Shown: positions 9,482-19,601 of the stretch, one piece after another
Numbering within the stretch: position 1 is the first letter of the stretch
Layout: each line of letters starts with the position of its first letter
NCBI RefSeq assembly: GCF_036057275.1
Contig: NZ_CP107945.1
Location: forward strand, 1,922,001-1,986,000
Length of the DNA stretch: 64,000 nt
Direction: 5' to 3'
Origin: Streptomyces sp. NBC_00390
GTDB lineage: Bacteria; Actinomycetota; Actinomycetes; Streptomycetales; Streptomycetaceae
Made by a program: the position numbers and the translations under genes
Notes under the pieces: model-generated
The model's input: the letters and a program-made list of their open reading frames with translations, nothing else
Database searches by the model: none
Told to the model about the DNA's origin: nothing

Positions 9482-10387
9482 TCAGTTCCTGCCGAGCAGC
9501 CGCGCCAGCTGGGTGATCCGGTCCGGGCCCACCCGGCAGCAGCCGCCGACCAGCCGGGCCCCGGCCGCCTGCCAGTCGCGCACGAGGGCCGGGTCGTACA
9601 GCGACCCGCCGCGCCAGCTGCGGGCGGCGGGGTCCCACTGCTCTCCGCTGTTGGGGTACACGACGGCCGGCTTGCCCGTCACCGCTGCCGCGAGGCCCAC
9701 CGCCGAGGCCGCCTCGGCCGGCTCGCAGCAGTTCACGCCGACCGCGATCACCTCTGACCGGCCGGTGGCCAGGGCGAACGCCTCGGCCAGCTCCTGACCG
9801 GCCCGGGTACGGCCGCCCGCGACGGTGTACGAGAGCCAGACGGGCACGCCGCACCCGTCGGCCGCCCGCAGCAGCGCCTCGGCCTCGTCCGTGTCCGGCA
9901 CGGTCTCCAGGGCCAGCACGTCCGGCTCCGCCGCAGCCAGGGCCTCGATCCGCGGCTGGTGGAAGCGCTCCAGCTCCCGCACGCTCAGCCCGTACCGCCC
10001 TCGGTACTCACTGCCGTCCGCGAGCATCGCGCCGTACGGCCCGACCGATGCGGCGACCCACACCTCGTGCGGCGCGGCGGCGGCCGCGCTGCGGGCCAGC
10101 GAGACGCTGCGGCGCAGCAGTGCCGCGGCGCGCTCCCCGGAGATGCCCCGTCGCTCGAAGCCCTCGAAGGTCGCCTGGTAACTCGAGGTGATGAGCACCT
10201 GTGCGCCGGCACGTGCGTACGCCGTGTGCGCGGCCTCGATCTGCTCCGGATCGTCGGCGAGCAGGCGCGCCGACCAGAGCGCGTCGGACAGGTCACAGCC
10301 CTGCGCCTCCAACTGGTTGGACAGGCCGCCGTCGAGCAGCAGGACGCCGTCGGCGAGCGCGGCGGCGAGTGTACGGACGGGTTCCAC
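9482..10387 (-). CDS. mmuM: Homocysteine S-methyltransferase
   Basis: 301 residues. The LDGGLSNQLE N-terminus and the three zinc cysteines in GVNCCEP and GGCCRVGP identify the family, which transfers a methyl group from S-methylmethionine (or SAM) to homocysteine to give methionine. It is 22 bp downstream of the LLM oxidoreductase gene on the same strand and may share its transcript. An 87-bp gap separates it from the hen1 start upstream of hen1-pnkp. Confidence 0.92.
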   Translation of the reverse strand: MEPVRTLAAALADGVLLLDGGLSNQLEAQGCDLSDALWSARLLADDPEQIEAAHTAYARAGAQVLITSSYQATFEGFERRGISGERAAALLRRSVSLARSAAAAAPHEVWVAASVGPYGAMLADGSEYRGRYGLSVRELERFHQPRIEALAAAEPDVLALETVPDTDEAEALLRAADGCGVPVWLSYTVAGGRTRAGQELAEAFALATGRSEVIAVGVNCCEPAEAASAVGLAAAVTGKPAVVYPNSGEQWDPAARSWRGGSLYDPALVRDWQAAGARLVGGCCRVGPDRITQLARLLGRN

Positions 10388-10409
10388 GGGTGCTCCTCGT
10401 GCCGGCCGG

Positions 10410-11333
10410 TCAGCCCAGTTGGGACTGGACCTGGGACGAGATCAGTTCCAGATGGTCGAGATCGCCGAGGTCGAGGACCTGAAGGTAGATCCGGGACGAC
10501 CCGATCGCCGCATAGCGGCCGATCTTGTCGACGACTTCGGCCGGTGATCCCGCCAGGCCGTTGGTCTTCAGTTCGTCCACATCACGGCCGATGGCAGCGG
10601 CCCGGCGCGCCACCTCGGCATCGTCCTTGCCCACGCACACCACCAGCGCGTTGGAGTACACCAGTTCGTCGGCGGCCCGTCCGGTGGCCTGGGTGGCGGC
10701 GCGGACCCGGCCGAACTGACGCTCGCTGTCCTCGATCGACGCGAACGGAATGTTGAACTCGTCGGCGTACTGCGCGGCAAGGCGGGGAGTGCGCCTGGCC
10801 CCGTGGCCGCCGATCAGCACGGGCACCTTGGCCTGGGCGGGCTTGGGCAGTGCGGGTGAGTCGGTCAGCTGATAGTGCTGCCCCTTGTACGAGAAGGTCT
10901 TGCCCGCCTCCGTGGCCCACAGTCCGGTGACGATCGCGAGCTGCTCCTCCAGGCGTCCGAACCTCTCCGCGGGGAAGGGGATGCCGTAGGCCCGGTGCTC
11001 GTCGGCGAACCAGCCTGCGCCGAGGCCCAGTTCGACGCGGCCGCCCGACATCCGGTCGACCTGGGCGACCTGGATGGCCAGCACACCCGGGAACCGGAAC
11101 GTCCCCGCGGTCATCAGGGTGCCGAGGCGGATGCGCTTGGTCTCGCGCGCCAGCCCGGCCAGGGTGATCCAGGCGTCCGTCGGGCCGGGCAGCCCGTCGG
11201 ACGAGCCCATGCTCAGGTAATGGTCGGAGCGGAAGAACGCGTCGAAGCCGAGATCCTCGGTGGCCTTGGCAACGGTCAGCAGGGTCTCGTAGCTCGCCCC
11301 TTGCTGGGGCTCGGTGAAGATTCGAAGATCCAT
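10410..11333 (-). CDS. LLM-class, probably F420-dependent oxidoreductase
   Basis: 307 residues from the ATG at 11333, chosen over the GTG at 11348 because AGGATGG sits at a proper distance. It starts MDLRIFTEPQQGASY, and FRSDHYLSMG, RIRLGTLMTAGTFRFPGVLA and GLGAGWFADEHRAYGIPFP are typical of the luciferase-like F420 subgroup common in actinobacteria. Substrate unknown. Cytoplasmic; the ribosome-site-to-start geometry suggests normal expression. Confidence 0.85.
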   Translation of the reverse strand: MDLRIFTEPQQGASYETLLTVAKATEDLGFDAFFRSDHYLSMGSSDGLPGPTDAWITLAGLARETKRIRLGTLMTAGTFRFPGVLAIQVAQVDRMSGGRVELGLGAGWFADEHRAYGIPFPAERFGRLEEQLAIVTGLWATEAGKTFSYKGQHYQLTDSPALPKPAQAKVPVLIGGHGARRTPRLAAQYADEFNIPFASIEDSERQFGRVRAATQATGRAADELVYSNALVVCVGKDDAEVARRAAAIGRDVDELKTNGLAGSPAEVVDKIGRYAAIGSSRIYLQVLDLGDLDHLELISSQVQSQLG

Positions 11334-11374
11334 GCATCCATCCTGCACCGTCGGATGCCCGGCGGAGCTGACCG

Positions 11375-11899
11375 TCAGGTGCCGGCGGCCTGGTCCATCT
11401 CGGCGACCGGCCGTTCGGGGCCGGCTCTGCCGCGCACGATGTCAGGAGGCCGGTCCAGCTGGTGCGCCGCGAGCCGGCGCATCATGCCGCGCACCCGGTC
11501 GCTCGACTCGTCGGCCGCGTCTATGGCCTCGATGCACTGCCAGTACAGCGCCTCGTCGTCGGTGGCGCAGGCGACCCCGACCAGCGCCATCCCCACTTCC
11601 CCCAGCAGCACGTGCAGCGCGGTCAACGCGGCATGGGCGTCGGTCACCTGGGTCAGCTGCGCGGCCCGCACGCCGCCGCTGCGCACCATGGGGTGGTCGA
11701 GCACCCCGCAGGCCCGGCCGCCGATCTCGCTCAGCGCCCGCGCCTCTCCTCTGAGCCACTGCGGCCCGCTCAGGGCGAGGCTGCTGCCGATCGCCTGGGC
11801 AAGCGCCTGGGCCTGCCATGCCTCCGCCACGATGTCCGGCACCTCTCGGCTGTGTGCCAGAGCGTCACGGCTGAGCGTGACGAGCCGTTCCGCGTCCAT
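11375..11899 (-). CDS. Conserved Streptomyces protein of unknown function (DUF6099-like)
   Basis: 174 residues, mostly helical by composition (MDAERLVTLSRDALAHSREVPDIVAEAWQ start), no signal peptide, membrane segment or catalytic motif. I associate the N-terminal pattern with the DUF6099 group of streptomycete proteins from memory, without a search. It stands alone between the LLM oxidoreductase and the DnaA-box-like sites. Confidence 0.6.
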   Translation of the reverse strand: MDAERLVTLSRDALAHSREVPDIVAEAWQAQALAQAIGSSLALSGPQWLRGEARALSEIGGRACGVLDHPMVRSGGVRAAQLTQVTDAHAALTALHVLLGEVGMALVGVACATDDEALYWQCIEAIDAADESSDRVRGMMRRLAAHQLDRPPDIVRGRAGPERPVAEMDQAAGT

Positions 11900-11992
11900 G
11901 TACGCACCCCCGTTCGTACGACTTTCTGCCCACTCAGTTCATTACCCAGAGTGAAGCCGCTTGAGCCGAAACGCCAGAGGAATTCCGAAATC

Positions 11993-12019
11993 TGTGGACA
12001 GCACAGCCGTTGTGGATAA
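11993..12019. promoter_or_regulatory. Pair of DnaA-box-like 9-mers
   Basis: On the minus strand CTGTCCACA (11993-12001) and TTATCCACA (12011-12019) lie in the same direction, 18 bp apart start to start. The second is the canonical bacterial DnaA box; the first differs by one base from the Streptomyces-preferred TTGTCCACA. They are about 95-120 bp upstream of the DUF6099-like gene and downstream of the MazG-like gene. There is no dnaA/dnaN context, so this is not oriC. Confidence 0.45.
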
Positions 12020-12088
12020 CCCGGCAACTCCATAGAGTGACAACACTCCGTGGCGGCACCGGCAGAGCGGCCTGCCGTCACCTCAGCG

Positions 12089-12436
12089 TCACTTCGCCGG
12101 AAAGCGCAGTTCGTTCCGGTCGATCTTCTCGGAGAGCGCCGTCAGCGCATCGATCCCCAGCACTTCGCAGAACTGGAGGAGGTACGCCAGCACATCCGCG
12201 ACTTCGTCGCGCACCCGGTGCGCCGTGCTCTCCTTCTCCATCACCCGCGCCGATTGCTCGGGCGTCAACCACTGGAAGATCTCCACCAGTTCGGAAGCCT
12301 CGACGCTCAGCGCCACCGCGAGATTCTTGGGCGTGTGGTACGGCTCCCAGTGCCGTGCCGCCGCGAACTCGGCCAGCCGGCGCTGCAGCCGCGCCACATC
12401 AGGTACACCGTCGCCCGGTCCCTCGTCCTCCGTCAT
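12089..12436 (-). CDS. MazG-like nucleotide pyrophosphohydrolase (dCTPase/RS21-C6 type)
   Basis: 115 residues from the ATG at 12436. The sequence RHWEPYHTPKNLAVALSVEASELVEIFQWL followed by DEVADVLAYLLQ shows the acidic metal-binding helices (ExxE and ExxD) of all-alpha NTP pyrophosphatases that clean the nucleotide pool. The start overlaps the stop of the ATPase gene by 4 bp (12433-12436), so translation is coupled. The longer in-frame ORF from 12529 lies inside the ATPase gene and is rejected. Confidence 0.85.
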   Translation of the reverse strand: MTEDEGPGDGVPDVARLQRRLAEFAAARHWEPYHTPKNLAVALSVEASELVEIFQWLTPEQSARVMEKESTAHRVRDEVADVLAYLLQFCEVLGIDALTALSEKIDRNELRFPAK

Positions 12437-13581
12437 GGCCCCAGGTCTACCACTGTCACGCCACGGATCCCGCGCGCAAACGTCGCATCGGCGAGCGTCC
12501 CCACCAGCCGGATGTGCCCACGTGCGCACATCTCCGCGGCCAGGGAGACCAGTTCACGCCGCTGCGCCGCGTCAAGGCAGCGGTCGAGACCGTCGGCGAG
12601 CACCGTGAGCGACTGATACGCGGGCGGCACCTCGGCGACCTGGTCCATCGCCAGCACGCCCGGCCCGGTGAGCAGCACCAGCGCGAGGCCCAGATACCTC
12701 AACTCCCCTTCGCCGAGCCGCCCGACGGGAGTGGCCGTCCGCCCGCCGCCCCGGCTGAGCAGTGCCTGCACCGTACCGTCCGCGAGCTCCTCCACGACCA
12801 GATCCGCCACTTCGCCCATGCAGCCCCCGCGCGCCGCGGCCGCCAGCCGCGCATGCCGTTTCGCGCACTCGCTCCGGGTGCGGTGCAGCACCTCCGCGAG
12901 GTTGTCGCAGCCGCGGCGCAGCCGGCCCGCGCCGGGGGCCACCGGTCTGCGCATCCGGTGCGGCTGCGGGTCGCAGGCGAAGGCGGACCGCAGCGCCAGC
13001 ACCACCTGCTCGGCGGCGGCGATCACATGCAACTGCTCCTGTGTCCTGCCCGCCACCCGCAGCGGCAGCAGGGCCGTGCCGAGCCGGTCGTCGGGCAGCG
13101 GTGCGCGCGTGACTCCGGCGGATCCGGCGGTGTGCCAGGCCGCCTGCACGGTGGTGCGCCCGGGGTCGCGCAGTGCGGTGCTCAGCAGAGTCCGGCCGTC
13201 GCCGGTCAGCCGTTCACCGACGACGCGCAGCTCCGGCTCGGCCTGCACCGCGAGATCGAGCCGTACGGTGCCGGCCGGACCCTCGACGGTGCAGCCGAGC
13301 CGGAATCCGCGCCGCCCCTGCGGGTCGGCGCCGGCCCCTTCCGGGACGCACCCGGCCGGGTCCGGGAAGGCCGCGGCCAGTTCCTCCCCGGCTCCGAGCC
13401 GTGTCAGGGCCTCGTACGCCTGCAGCACGCTCGACTTGCCGCTGCCGCTCGCACCCGCGAAGAGCGTCAGCGGGCCGAGGCGGTAGGACGCCTGCCGGTG
13501 TGCCCGGAAGGCGGCGAGCCGCAGTTCGGTGACGGTGGGACGGGCGGCCTGCGGGCCGCCGGCGGAGGGGTTCGCGTCCAT
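12433..13581 (-). CDS. AAA-family ATPase (SMC/RecF-like AAA_21 type)
   Basis: 382 residues. It opens with a RecF/ABC-type N-terminus (TELRLAAFRAHRQASYRLGPLTLFAG) and a Walker [10 protein letters not shown] at residues 43-51. A signature-like LGEGELRYLGLALVLL lies near 295, then VLAMDQVAE where Walker B is expected, with Gln instead of the usual Glu. About 200 residues intervene without a long coiled coil. Its role is unknown; such single-copy ATPases often act in DNA repair or defence. It is co-translated with the MazG-like gene. Confidence 0.75.
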   Translation of the reverse strand: MDANPSAGGPQAARPTVTELRLAAFRAHRQASYRLGPLTLFAGASGSGKSSVLQAYEALTRLGAGEELAAAFPDPAGCVPEGAGADPQGRRGFRLGCTVEGPAGTVRLDLAVQAEPELRVVGERLTGDGRTLLSTALRDPGRTTVQAAWHTAGSAGVTRAPLPDDRLGTALLPLRVAGRTQEQLHVIAAAEQVVLALRSAFACDPQPHRMRRPVAPGAGRLRRGCDNLAEVLHRTRSECAKRHARLAAAARGGCMGEVADLVVEELADGTVQALLSRGGGRTATPVGRLGEGELRYLGLALVLLTGPGVLAMDQVAEVPPAYQSLTVLADGLDRCLDAAQRRELVSLAAEMCARGHIRLVGTLADATFARGIRGVTVVDLGP

Positions 13582-13637
13582 GACGGGGACGCTACGCAGC
13601 CCGGAACACGCCGAACCGTTCCGCCGTCAGGGCCTTC

Positions 13638-14036
13638 CTACGAATGGGGGACGGCTGCGGCCTCGATGCCCTCGACCTCGGTGCCGTCCGGCGCGAGCAG
13701 GAAGACATTGCGGTCCACCCGGTGCATGGCGCTGCCCAGCCCGAAGACGACTCCGCTGCTGAAGTCCAGGATCCGCTTGGCGACTTCCGTGTCGGCGCCG
13801 GTCAGATCCAACAGCACCGGAATGCGTTGGACGAGGTACTCGGCGACCTCGCGCGCATCGGCGAAGACCTGCACCCTCAGCACGACGAACCGGCGCTGCT
13901 CGGCGGCGGCGTAGTCCTGCGGGACGGTGCGGTGATCGACCCGCGACGGCCACTCGTTGCGTCCGCGCAGCGGCACGACCTGGGCCAGGCCTTCCCACTG
14001 CTCGTCGGTGACGTCATACCTTTCGTACCTACTCAT
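13638..14036 (-). CDS. SepF-like cell division protein
   Basis: 132 residues from the ATG at 14036 (MSRYERYDVTDEQWEGL). The C-terminal 90 residues are the SepF/DUF552 core: VVLRVQVFADAREVAEYLVQRIPVLLDLTGAD then KRILDFSSGVVFGLGSAMHRVDRNVFLLAP. SepF dimers tether FtsZ to the membrane. Streptomyces carries one ftsZ-linked sepF plus the paralogues sflA and sflB. This copy is not beside ftsZ and lacks an obvious N-terminal membrane-binding helix, so it is one of the paralogues, possibly SflB. Confidence 0.82.
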   Translation of the reverse strand: MSRYERYDVTDEQWEGLAQVVPLRGRNEWPSRVDHRTVPQDYAAAEQRRFVVLRVQVFADAREVAEYLVQRIPVLLDLTGADTEVAKRILDFSSGVVFGLGSAMHRVDRNVFLLAPDGTEVEGIEAAAVPHS

Positions 14037-14108
14037 ATCCCCATCCTCGCGCCCCTCACCCGTTCGGCCCAACAACGACACGGGTGAGGGGGCGATGAAT
14101 AGTGGACG

Positions 14109-17100
14109 TCAGCCGCGCTCGAAGACGGCGACCGTGCGTGCCGGGACCGTGAAGGTCCCCGAGCTCCTTTCGTACGAGGACGTCCGGGTGATCTCGTCCG
14201 CGCCCGAACGCTGCACGGGGTGGAGCCGGTACGCCTTGTCGGCGACTTCGGCGATCCGCTGCGTCTGCTCCTCGGGGGTGGCGTTGAACACGACCACCAG
14301 ATCACCGAGTCGCATGGTGATCACGCCCGGGGTCTCGTCCTTGCCCGAGAGCGGGAAGGAGAGGGCGGAGCGGACCTGGTCGGCGGAGTCCAGGCTGAAG
14401 GCCTGCTCCGTCGAGCGGATCGTGAGCAGATCCCGGTAGGCGGCGGACGCCGCGCCGATCTGCGTGCAGCCCACCGTGAGCGACGGCGCGGCCAGCAGCG
14501 GCTTCGCGAACCCCCACTTGGACTTGTTGTCGGCCTCCGGCGGCAGGCCGCGGCCGAAGCCGTTGCCGTCCTTGCAGTCCCAGTGGATCGCGTTGAACCA
14601 GTCGCCGCTGTCGTAGGAATTGCGGTCCAGCGACTTGGAACGCAGCAGATCCGTGCCCGCCTGGGAGAGCGCGGGTCCCTGGGACAGGGCCGCCGTGCCC
14701 ATCGCGAGAACCTGCATCCTCGCCCGGTCCGCGGGCGAGGTGTCCGCGGGGAGCTTGAAGGCGAGGGCGTCGTACAGCGATTCGTTGTCGTGCGCGTCCG
14801 CGTATGCGAGCGCGTCGCCGGGGACGGCGGCATAGCCGGCCGGCGCGCCGTTGTAGTCGACCTCGGAGCCCTTGACGGTGCGGCCGCTGGTGTCGGTGAA
14901 GGAGTACGAGGCCAGGTTGCCGGACAGGCCCACCTTGATCAGGTCCTGGTAGTGCAGGAGCCGGGCCTTCTGCTCCTCCCGGGTGCCGTTCGCCGCCGAG
15001 GAGTTGGGGTCGGTGTACAGACCGGAGGCGAAGCCCTGCACGCCCGGGTCCTCGTCGAACGGGCCGCCGCCGCGCACCGCGTCCCGCGCCCGGTCGGAGA
15101 AGGTCGCGATGCCCGTGCCGGCCATGTTCTTCTGGGTGGCCTGGACGAAGCGGGCGTCGTCGGCGATCTCGCCGAAGTTCCAGCCCTCGCCGTACAGGAT
15201 GATCTTCTTGCCGTCCACGCCGTCGCGTTCGGGCGTGAGCTCGTCGAGTGCGGCGCGCACCGCGAGCATGTTGGCCTTCGGATGATGGCCCATCAGGTCG
15301 AAGCGGAAGCCGTCGACCTTGTAGTCACGGGCCCAGGTGACGACCGAGTCGACGACGAGCTTGCCCATCATCGCGTTCTCGGGAGCGGTGTTGGCGCAGC
15401 AGGTGGAGGTCGCGACCGTGCCGTCGGCGAGCAGCCGCTGGTAGTAACCGGGCACGACCTTGTCCAGTACGGACTTCTCCGCCTGGCCGCTGGCGACGGT
15501 GTGGTTGTAGACGACGTCCATGACGGTCCGCAGCCCGTCCTGGTTCAGCGCCTGGACCATCCGGCGGAACTCGACCGTGCGCTCGGTCCCGTCCGGGTCG
15601 GTGGCATAGGACCCCTCCGGAACGGTGTAGTGGTACGGGTCGTAACCCCAGTTGAACGCGTCCTTGGCCGCGGCCTTGGCGACGCACGCCTGCTGCTCGT
15701 CGGAGTCGGGGGCATAGACCTTCAGGTCACAGTCGGGCTGCTGCTGGTCGGACTTCTTCTCGGGGATGGTGCCGATGTCGAAGGCCGGCAGCAGATGGAC
15801 GTACGAGGTGCCCGCGTCGGCCAGGGCGCGCAGGTGCTTCGTGCCCTTGCTGTCCTTGTGGGCGAAGGCCAGGTACGTGCCCTTGTCGGAGGCCGTCGGG
15901 TCCGCGATCGAGAAGTCGCGGATGTGCAGCTCCTGGATCTGTGCGTCCCGCAGCGGCACGGCGGCGGGCTTCTTCAGCGTCGACCAGCCCGACGGGGCAA
16001 GGGACTTGTCGCGCAGGTCGGCGATGATGCTCTGCCTGGAGTCGGCGGTCAGCGCCACCGAGTAGGGGTCGGTGACCTTGTTGGTGACCAGTTGCTGGAC
16101 GCTGGGCGCCCATACCTTGACCGCGTAGCGGTAGGTCCTGCCCTTCCAGGACTTGTTGCCGGTGACCGACCAGACGCCGCTCGCGCTGTCGCGGTGCATG
16201 GCGACGGCCTTGCCGTCGAGTTCGAGGGTGACCTGCTGGGCCGTCGGCGCCCACAGCCGCAGGGTGGGCACACCCTTGCGGTCGAAGGTCGTGCCGAGGG
16301 ACGCCTTGGTCGCCTTCGCCGCGTACAGGTCGTCGAGGACTCCGGCGATCTGCACACCGGTGGCGCTGAGCACGGCTCCGGTGGCGGACCGCTGTGCGGC
16401 GACGAGCTGGCCCTTGAGTGCTTCGCGGACCCTGTCCCGGTCGCGCGGGTCGACGGTGTAGGCGGGGTACGCCTTCAGATGCGGGAACTTCGCCTTCTGC
16501 GCTGCGGTGAGTTCCGACTTGTTCAGGCGGAGCCAGTGGGCATCGCCCGTCAGGGCTCCGTCCTTGACGGCGATCGAGCCGTCGCGGGAGTAGAGGAGCT
16601 GGGTGGAGGCGGCGGCGTCGCTGCCCTTCCAGGCGACGGTGTCGGCATCGATCCACACGGCGTGGGACTTGGTGAGGTCCAGGGCCGCGCCGCCGCCCTT
16701 GGGCTGCGGCAGCAGGTACTTCTCCTGGCCGGCGAGCAGCCACACCTCGTGGCCGTTGGCCTTGAGGTCGAGCGACTGGTCGGCGGGAAGGTCCTTCTCG
16801 TCGCCCTTGTGCAGGATGTAGCTGAGCGAGGTGGCTCCGGCGGCGAGCGGTACCTCGTAGACCGCGCCGTACGCGTCGGTGCGGACGGGCTCGAGGGGCT
16901 TGGACCAGTCGGTCGGGTTCGCGGCGCCGGTCCAGGTGTGGAGGCCCCAGCCGCTGTAATCGCCGTCGGCACGCTTGTAGTGCAGGATCGCCTTAGCGGT
17001 GTCCTGGGGCGGGTAGGCCCCCTCCGGCGCGGTGTTCCGCACCTCCGGCTTGCCCTGCTCGATCCAGATCTCGCCGGTCTTGGTGAGATCGATCGCCCGG

Positions 17101-19505
17101 TCGGCGTCGACGTCCTTCACCCCGTCCTTGCTGACGGCGATGAAGCCGACGGAGGAGGCACCGGGCTTGAGCTTGACGTACGCGAAGGCGCCGTAGGCGT
17201 CACGGCCGGTGAACGGCTTTCCCGCGGGCCAGGTGGTGCCTTCGCCCTCGGCGATGTCGCCCCAGGTGTACAGGCCCCAGTCGGCGAAGTCCCCGTCGGC
17301 GCGCTTGTAGTGGACGACGGCGTAGTCGCGCTGGACGGCGGTCGGCGGCTGCTCCACGGCGGGCGCACCACTGGTGGTGGCGGCGGTGGCGCTCGCCGTG
17401 CGGCCGGCGCTGTCGATGACAACAGCCTTGTACCGCAGGGCGGTTCCGGCGGGAACCCGGTCGGAGACACGGTGGGTGACCTTGTAGGGGGCATGGTCGG
17501 CCGAGCCGAGCACCTGCCACTTGGCGTTGCCGACCTGGGCGGCGAAGACGACGCGGTTCAGCTGTCCGCCGTCGACGTCCGCGCTGATCTCCACGGTGCC
17601 GGTGGCGCCTGCGGCCGGGGCCTTGAGCGTGAGGGCGGGCTTGGCGGCGGGGGCCGCGAGCGGGCCGGCCGCCTTGAGGACGAGCGAGGACAGCGCCGGG
17701 ACGGTGACCGTGATCTTCTTGTCGGATCCGCTGGTGACGGTGGCGGAACCGCCGTAGAGCGAGCGGAAGTCCATGGCCGCGGAGCCGGTCGGGATCTCGA
17801 CGGTCTTCGGCTCGGTCGCGTTGTTCACTGCGACGACATACTCGGTCTTCGACTTCGCGTCGATGCGGGAATAGGCGTACACGCCCTGGCCGTCGGCCGC
17901 GTAGCGCTCGGTCTGGATGCCGTCACGCAGCGCCGGGTGGGTCTTGGTGAGCGCGGAGAGCTCGGCGATCTGCCGGTACAGCGGGTGCTTGGCGTCGTAT
18001 GCGTCCGAGGCGTGCGTGCGCTCGGTGCCGAGCTGGTCGTCGTCGAGGTAGTCGGCGGTCCTGGAGACGAACAGGGTCTGGCGGGCGTCCTTGTCGCCGC
18101 CCGCACCGGTGAAGCCCTGCTCGTCGCCGTAGTAGACGACCGGGTTTCCGCGGGTCAGGAACATGAGCTCGTTGGCGAGCCGGTAGCGCTTGATCAGCTC
18201 CGCGTCGTCGGCCTTCGCGTTGTCCTGCCTGAGGAAGGTGCCGAAGCGGCCCATGTCGTGGTTGCCGAGGAAGGGCACCGACTCGTAGGCGTTGGCCTTG
18301 TCGGTCGTGTAGCGGTAGTCCTGCGCGAACAGGTTCGAGAGCTTGGCCGCCGAGCCGCCCTGCGAGGCGTAGTTCCGCGCGGCGTCCTGGAAGGGGAAGT
18401 CCAGCGTGGCGTCGAGGCGGCCCTCGGTCACATACGGCGCGGTGATGGCCGGGTCGGCCGAGTAGACCTCGCCGAACATGAAGAAGTCGTCGCGGCCGCG
18501 GTCGGAGGCGTAGTCGTCGAGTGCGGTGGCCCACTGGGTCCAGAACTCGGTGTTGACATGCTTGACGGTGTCGATGCGGAAGCCGTCGATGTCGAAGTCG
18601 CGCACCCAGCGCCGGTAGATCTTCTCCATGCCCTCGACGACCTCGGGACGCTCGGTCCACAGGTCGTCGAGACCGACGAAGTCACCGTGCGCGGAGGACT
18701 CGCCGGCGAAGGTCGAGTCGCCCCGGTTGTGGTACATCGTGGGGTCGTTGAGCCAGGAGGGGACCTTGAGGTCCTTCTTCTCGGCGGGGACGACGGGCGT
18801 ACGCGGGAAGGAGTCGCGGTCCGTCTTCGGGAAGGGCCGGCTGCCGTCGGCGTAGTCGCTGTCGTCGAAGGGCACGCCGTCCTTGGTGAGATAGGGGAAG
18901 GCGCCCTTGGACAGATAGCCGTACGACTTCTCCTTGTAGTCGACGACATCGGCGGTGTGGTTGGTGATGACGTCGAAGAAGACCTTCATGCCCTTGGCGT
19001 GGGCCTTGTCGATGAGCTTCTCGAGGTCGGCGTTGGTGCCGAAGTGCGGGTCGACCTGGGTGAAGTCGGTGATCCAGTAACCGTGGTAGGCGGCCGAGGC
19101 ATCCTTGCCCTCGCCCTGCACGGGCTGGTTCTTGAAGATCGGCGCCATCCAGATGGCGGTGGTGCCGAGCCCCTTGATGTAGTCGAGCTTCTCGGTGAGT
19201 CCCTTGAGGTCGCCGCCCTGGTAGAAGCCCTTGTCTGTGGGGTCGTAACCGGTGGCGAGACGGGTGCCGGTCAGCCCGCCGCGGTCGTTCTTCGGGTCGC
19301 CGTTGGCGAAACGGTCCGGCAGGACGAAGTAGAACTGCTCGCGGGTCAGATCGTGACGCGCGGGCCGGTCGGCGAGCGACCGGTCCGACGGCGGCGCGGG
19401 CGGCTTCGGCTCGGCCGCCGCCGGAAGGGCGGAGATGAGCGCCGCGACCGTGGCGGCCGCGAGGGCGGCCGCTGCCGAGCGCAGACGTGGGCGGGGGCGT
19501 ATCAA
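14109..19505 (-). CDS. pulA: Secreted bifunctional alpha-amylase/type I pullulanase
   Basis: 1798 residues, an unusually large GH13 enzyme with two catalytic modules. A Sec signal peptide (residues 1-31, ending ALPAAAEP) leads. The first GH13 module covers about 35-600, with its nucleophile in GFRIDTVKH near 315, acid in MFGEVY and LGNHDMGRF. Then come linker domains and two repeats beginning HYKRADGD (near 725 and 840), as in pullulanase N-terminal starch-binding units. The C-terminal pullulanase module has [37 protein letters not shown] near 1400, LYGEGWNFG and DAHDNES. It hydrolyses alpha-1,4 and alpha-1,6 bonds of starch outside the cell. The start is TTG at 19505 behind GAGGAG; no ATG or GTG fits better. 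It lies downstream of the amylase gene. Confidence 0.93.
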   Translation of the reverse strand: MIRPRPRLRSAAAALAAATVAALISALPAAAEPKPPAPPSDRSLADRPARHDLTREQFYFVLPDRFANGDPKNDRGGLTGTRLATGYDPTDKGFYQGGDLKGLTEKLDYIKGLGTTAIWMAPIFKNQPVQGEGKDASAAYHGYWITDFTQVDPHFGTNADLEKLIDKAHAKGMKVFFDVITNHTADVVDYKEKSYGYLSKGAFPYLTKDGVPFDDSDYADGSRPFPKTDRDSFPRTPVVPAEKKDLKVPSWLNDPTMYHNRGDSTFAGESSAHGDFVGLDDLWTERPEVVEGMEKIYRRWVRDFDIDGFRIDTVKHVNTEFWTQWATALDDYASDRGRDDFFMFGEVYSADPAITAPYVTEGRLDATLDFPFQDAARNYASQGGSAAKLSNLFAQDYRYTTDKANAYESVPFLGNHDMGRFGTFLRQDNAKADDAELIKRYRLANELMFLTRGNPVVYYGDEQGFTGAGGDKDARQTLFVSRTADYLDDDQLGTERTHASDAYDAKHPLYRQIAELSALTKTHPALRDGIQTERYAADGQGVYAYSRIDAKSKTEYVVAVNNATEPKTVEIPTGSAAMDFRSLYGGSATVTSGSDKKITVTVPALSSLVLKAAGPLAAPAAKPALTLKAPAAGATGTVEISADVDGGQLNRVVFAAQVGNAKWQVLGSADHAPYKVTHRVSDRVPAGTALRYKAVVIDSAGRTASATAATTSGAPAVEQPPTAVQRDYAVVHYKRADGDFADWGLYTWGDIAEGEGTTWPAGKPFTGRDAYGAFAYVKLKPGASSVGFIAVSKDGVKDVDADRAIDLTKTGEIWIEQGKPEVRNTAPEGAYPPQDTAKAILHYKRADGDYSGWGLHTWTGAANPTDWSKPLEPVRTDAYGAVYEVPLAAGATSLSYILHKGDEKDLPADQSLDLKANGHEVWLLAGQEKYLLPQPKGGGAALDLTKSHAVWIDADTVAWKGSDAAASTQLLYSRDGSIAVKDGALTGDAHWLRLNKSELTAAQKAKFPHLKAYPAYTVDPRDRDRVREALKGQLVAAQRSATGAVLSATGVQIAGVLDDLYAAKATKASLGTTFDRKGVPTLRLWAPTAQQVTLELDGKAVAMHRDSASGVWSVTGNKSWKGRTYRYAVKVWAPSVQQLVTNKVTDPYSVALTADSRQSIIADLRDKSLAPSGWSTLKKPAAVPLRDAQIQELHIRDFSIADPTASDKGTYLAFAHKDSKGTKHLRALADAGTSYVHLLPAFDIGTIPEKKSDQQQPDCDLKVYAPDSDEQQACVAKAAAKDAFNWGYDPYHYTVPEGSYATDPDGTERTVEFRRMVQALNQDGLRTVMDVVYNHTVASGQAEKSVLDKVVPGYYQRLLADGTVATSTCCANTAPENAMMGKLVVDSVVTWARDYKVDGFRFDLMGHHPKANMLAVRAALDELTPERDGVDGKKIILYGEGWNFGEIADDARFVQATQKNMAGTGIATFSDRARDAVRGGGPFDEDPGVQGFASGLYTDPNSSAANGTREEQKARLLHYQDLIKVGLSGNLASYSFTDTSGRTVKGSEVDYNGAPAGYAAVPGDALAYADAHDNESLYDALAFKLPADTSPADRARMQVLAMGTAALSQGPALSQAGTDLLRSKSLDRNSYDSGDWFNAIHWDCKDGNGFGRGLPPEADNKSKWGFAKPLLAAPSLTVGCTQIGAASAAYRDLLTIRSTEQAFSLDSADQVRSALSFPLSGKDETPGVITMRLGDLVVVFNATPEEQTQRIAEVADKAYRLHPVQRSGADEITRTSSYERSSGTFTVPARTVAVFERG

Positions 19506-19544
19506 GACGGAGTTCTCCTCGAGGAGGGTGACGGAGAGGGGTGT

Positions 19545-19580
19545 GCCGCCCCGCGCCCCTGGTACCGGGGGCGGGGCGGC
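19545..19580 (-). terminator. GC-rich hairpin between the amylase and pullulanase genes
   Basis: Imperfect inverted repeat with GCCGCCCC and GCCCC arms pairing across TGGTACC, about 20 bp past the amylase stop. It probably terminates or attenuates the amylase transcript before the pullulanase gene. No T-run, as usual in streptomycetes. Confidence 0.5.
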
Positions 19581-19601
19581 GGATGCTGCGGAAGGCAGGG
19601 G

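Noticed and set aside
11993..12019. Replication origin
   Set aside because: Only two DnaA-type boxes and no dnaA, dnaN or A+T-rich unwinding region; an oriC would hold many boxes.
11770..12081. 103-residue minus-strand ORF across the DnaA-box region
   Set aside because: It overlaps the DUF6099-like gene in another frame, has poor codon usage and no family features.
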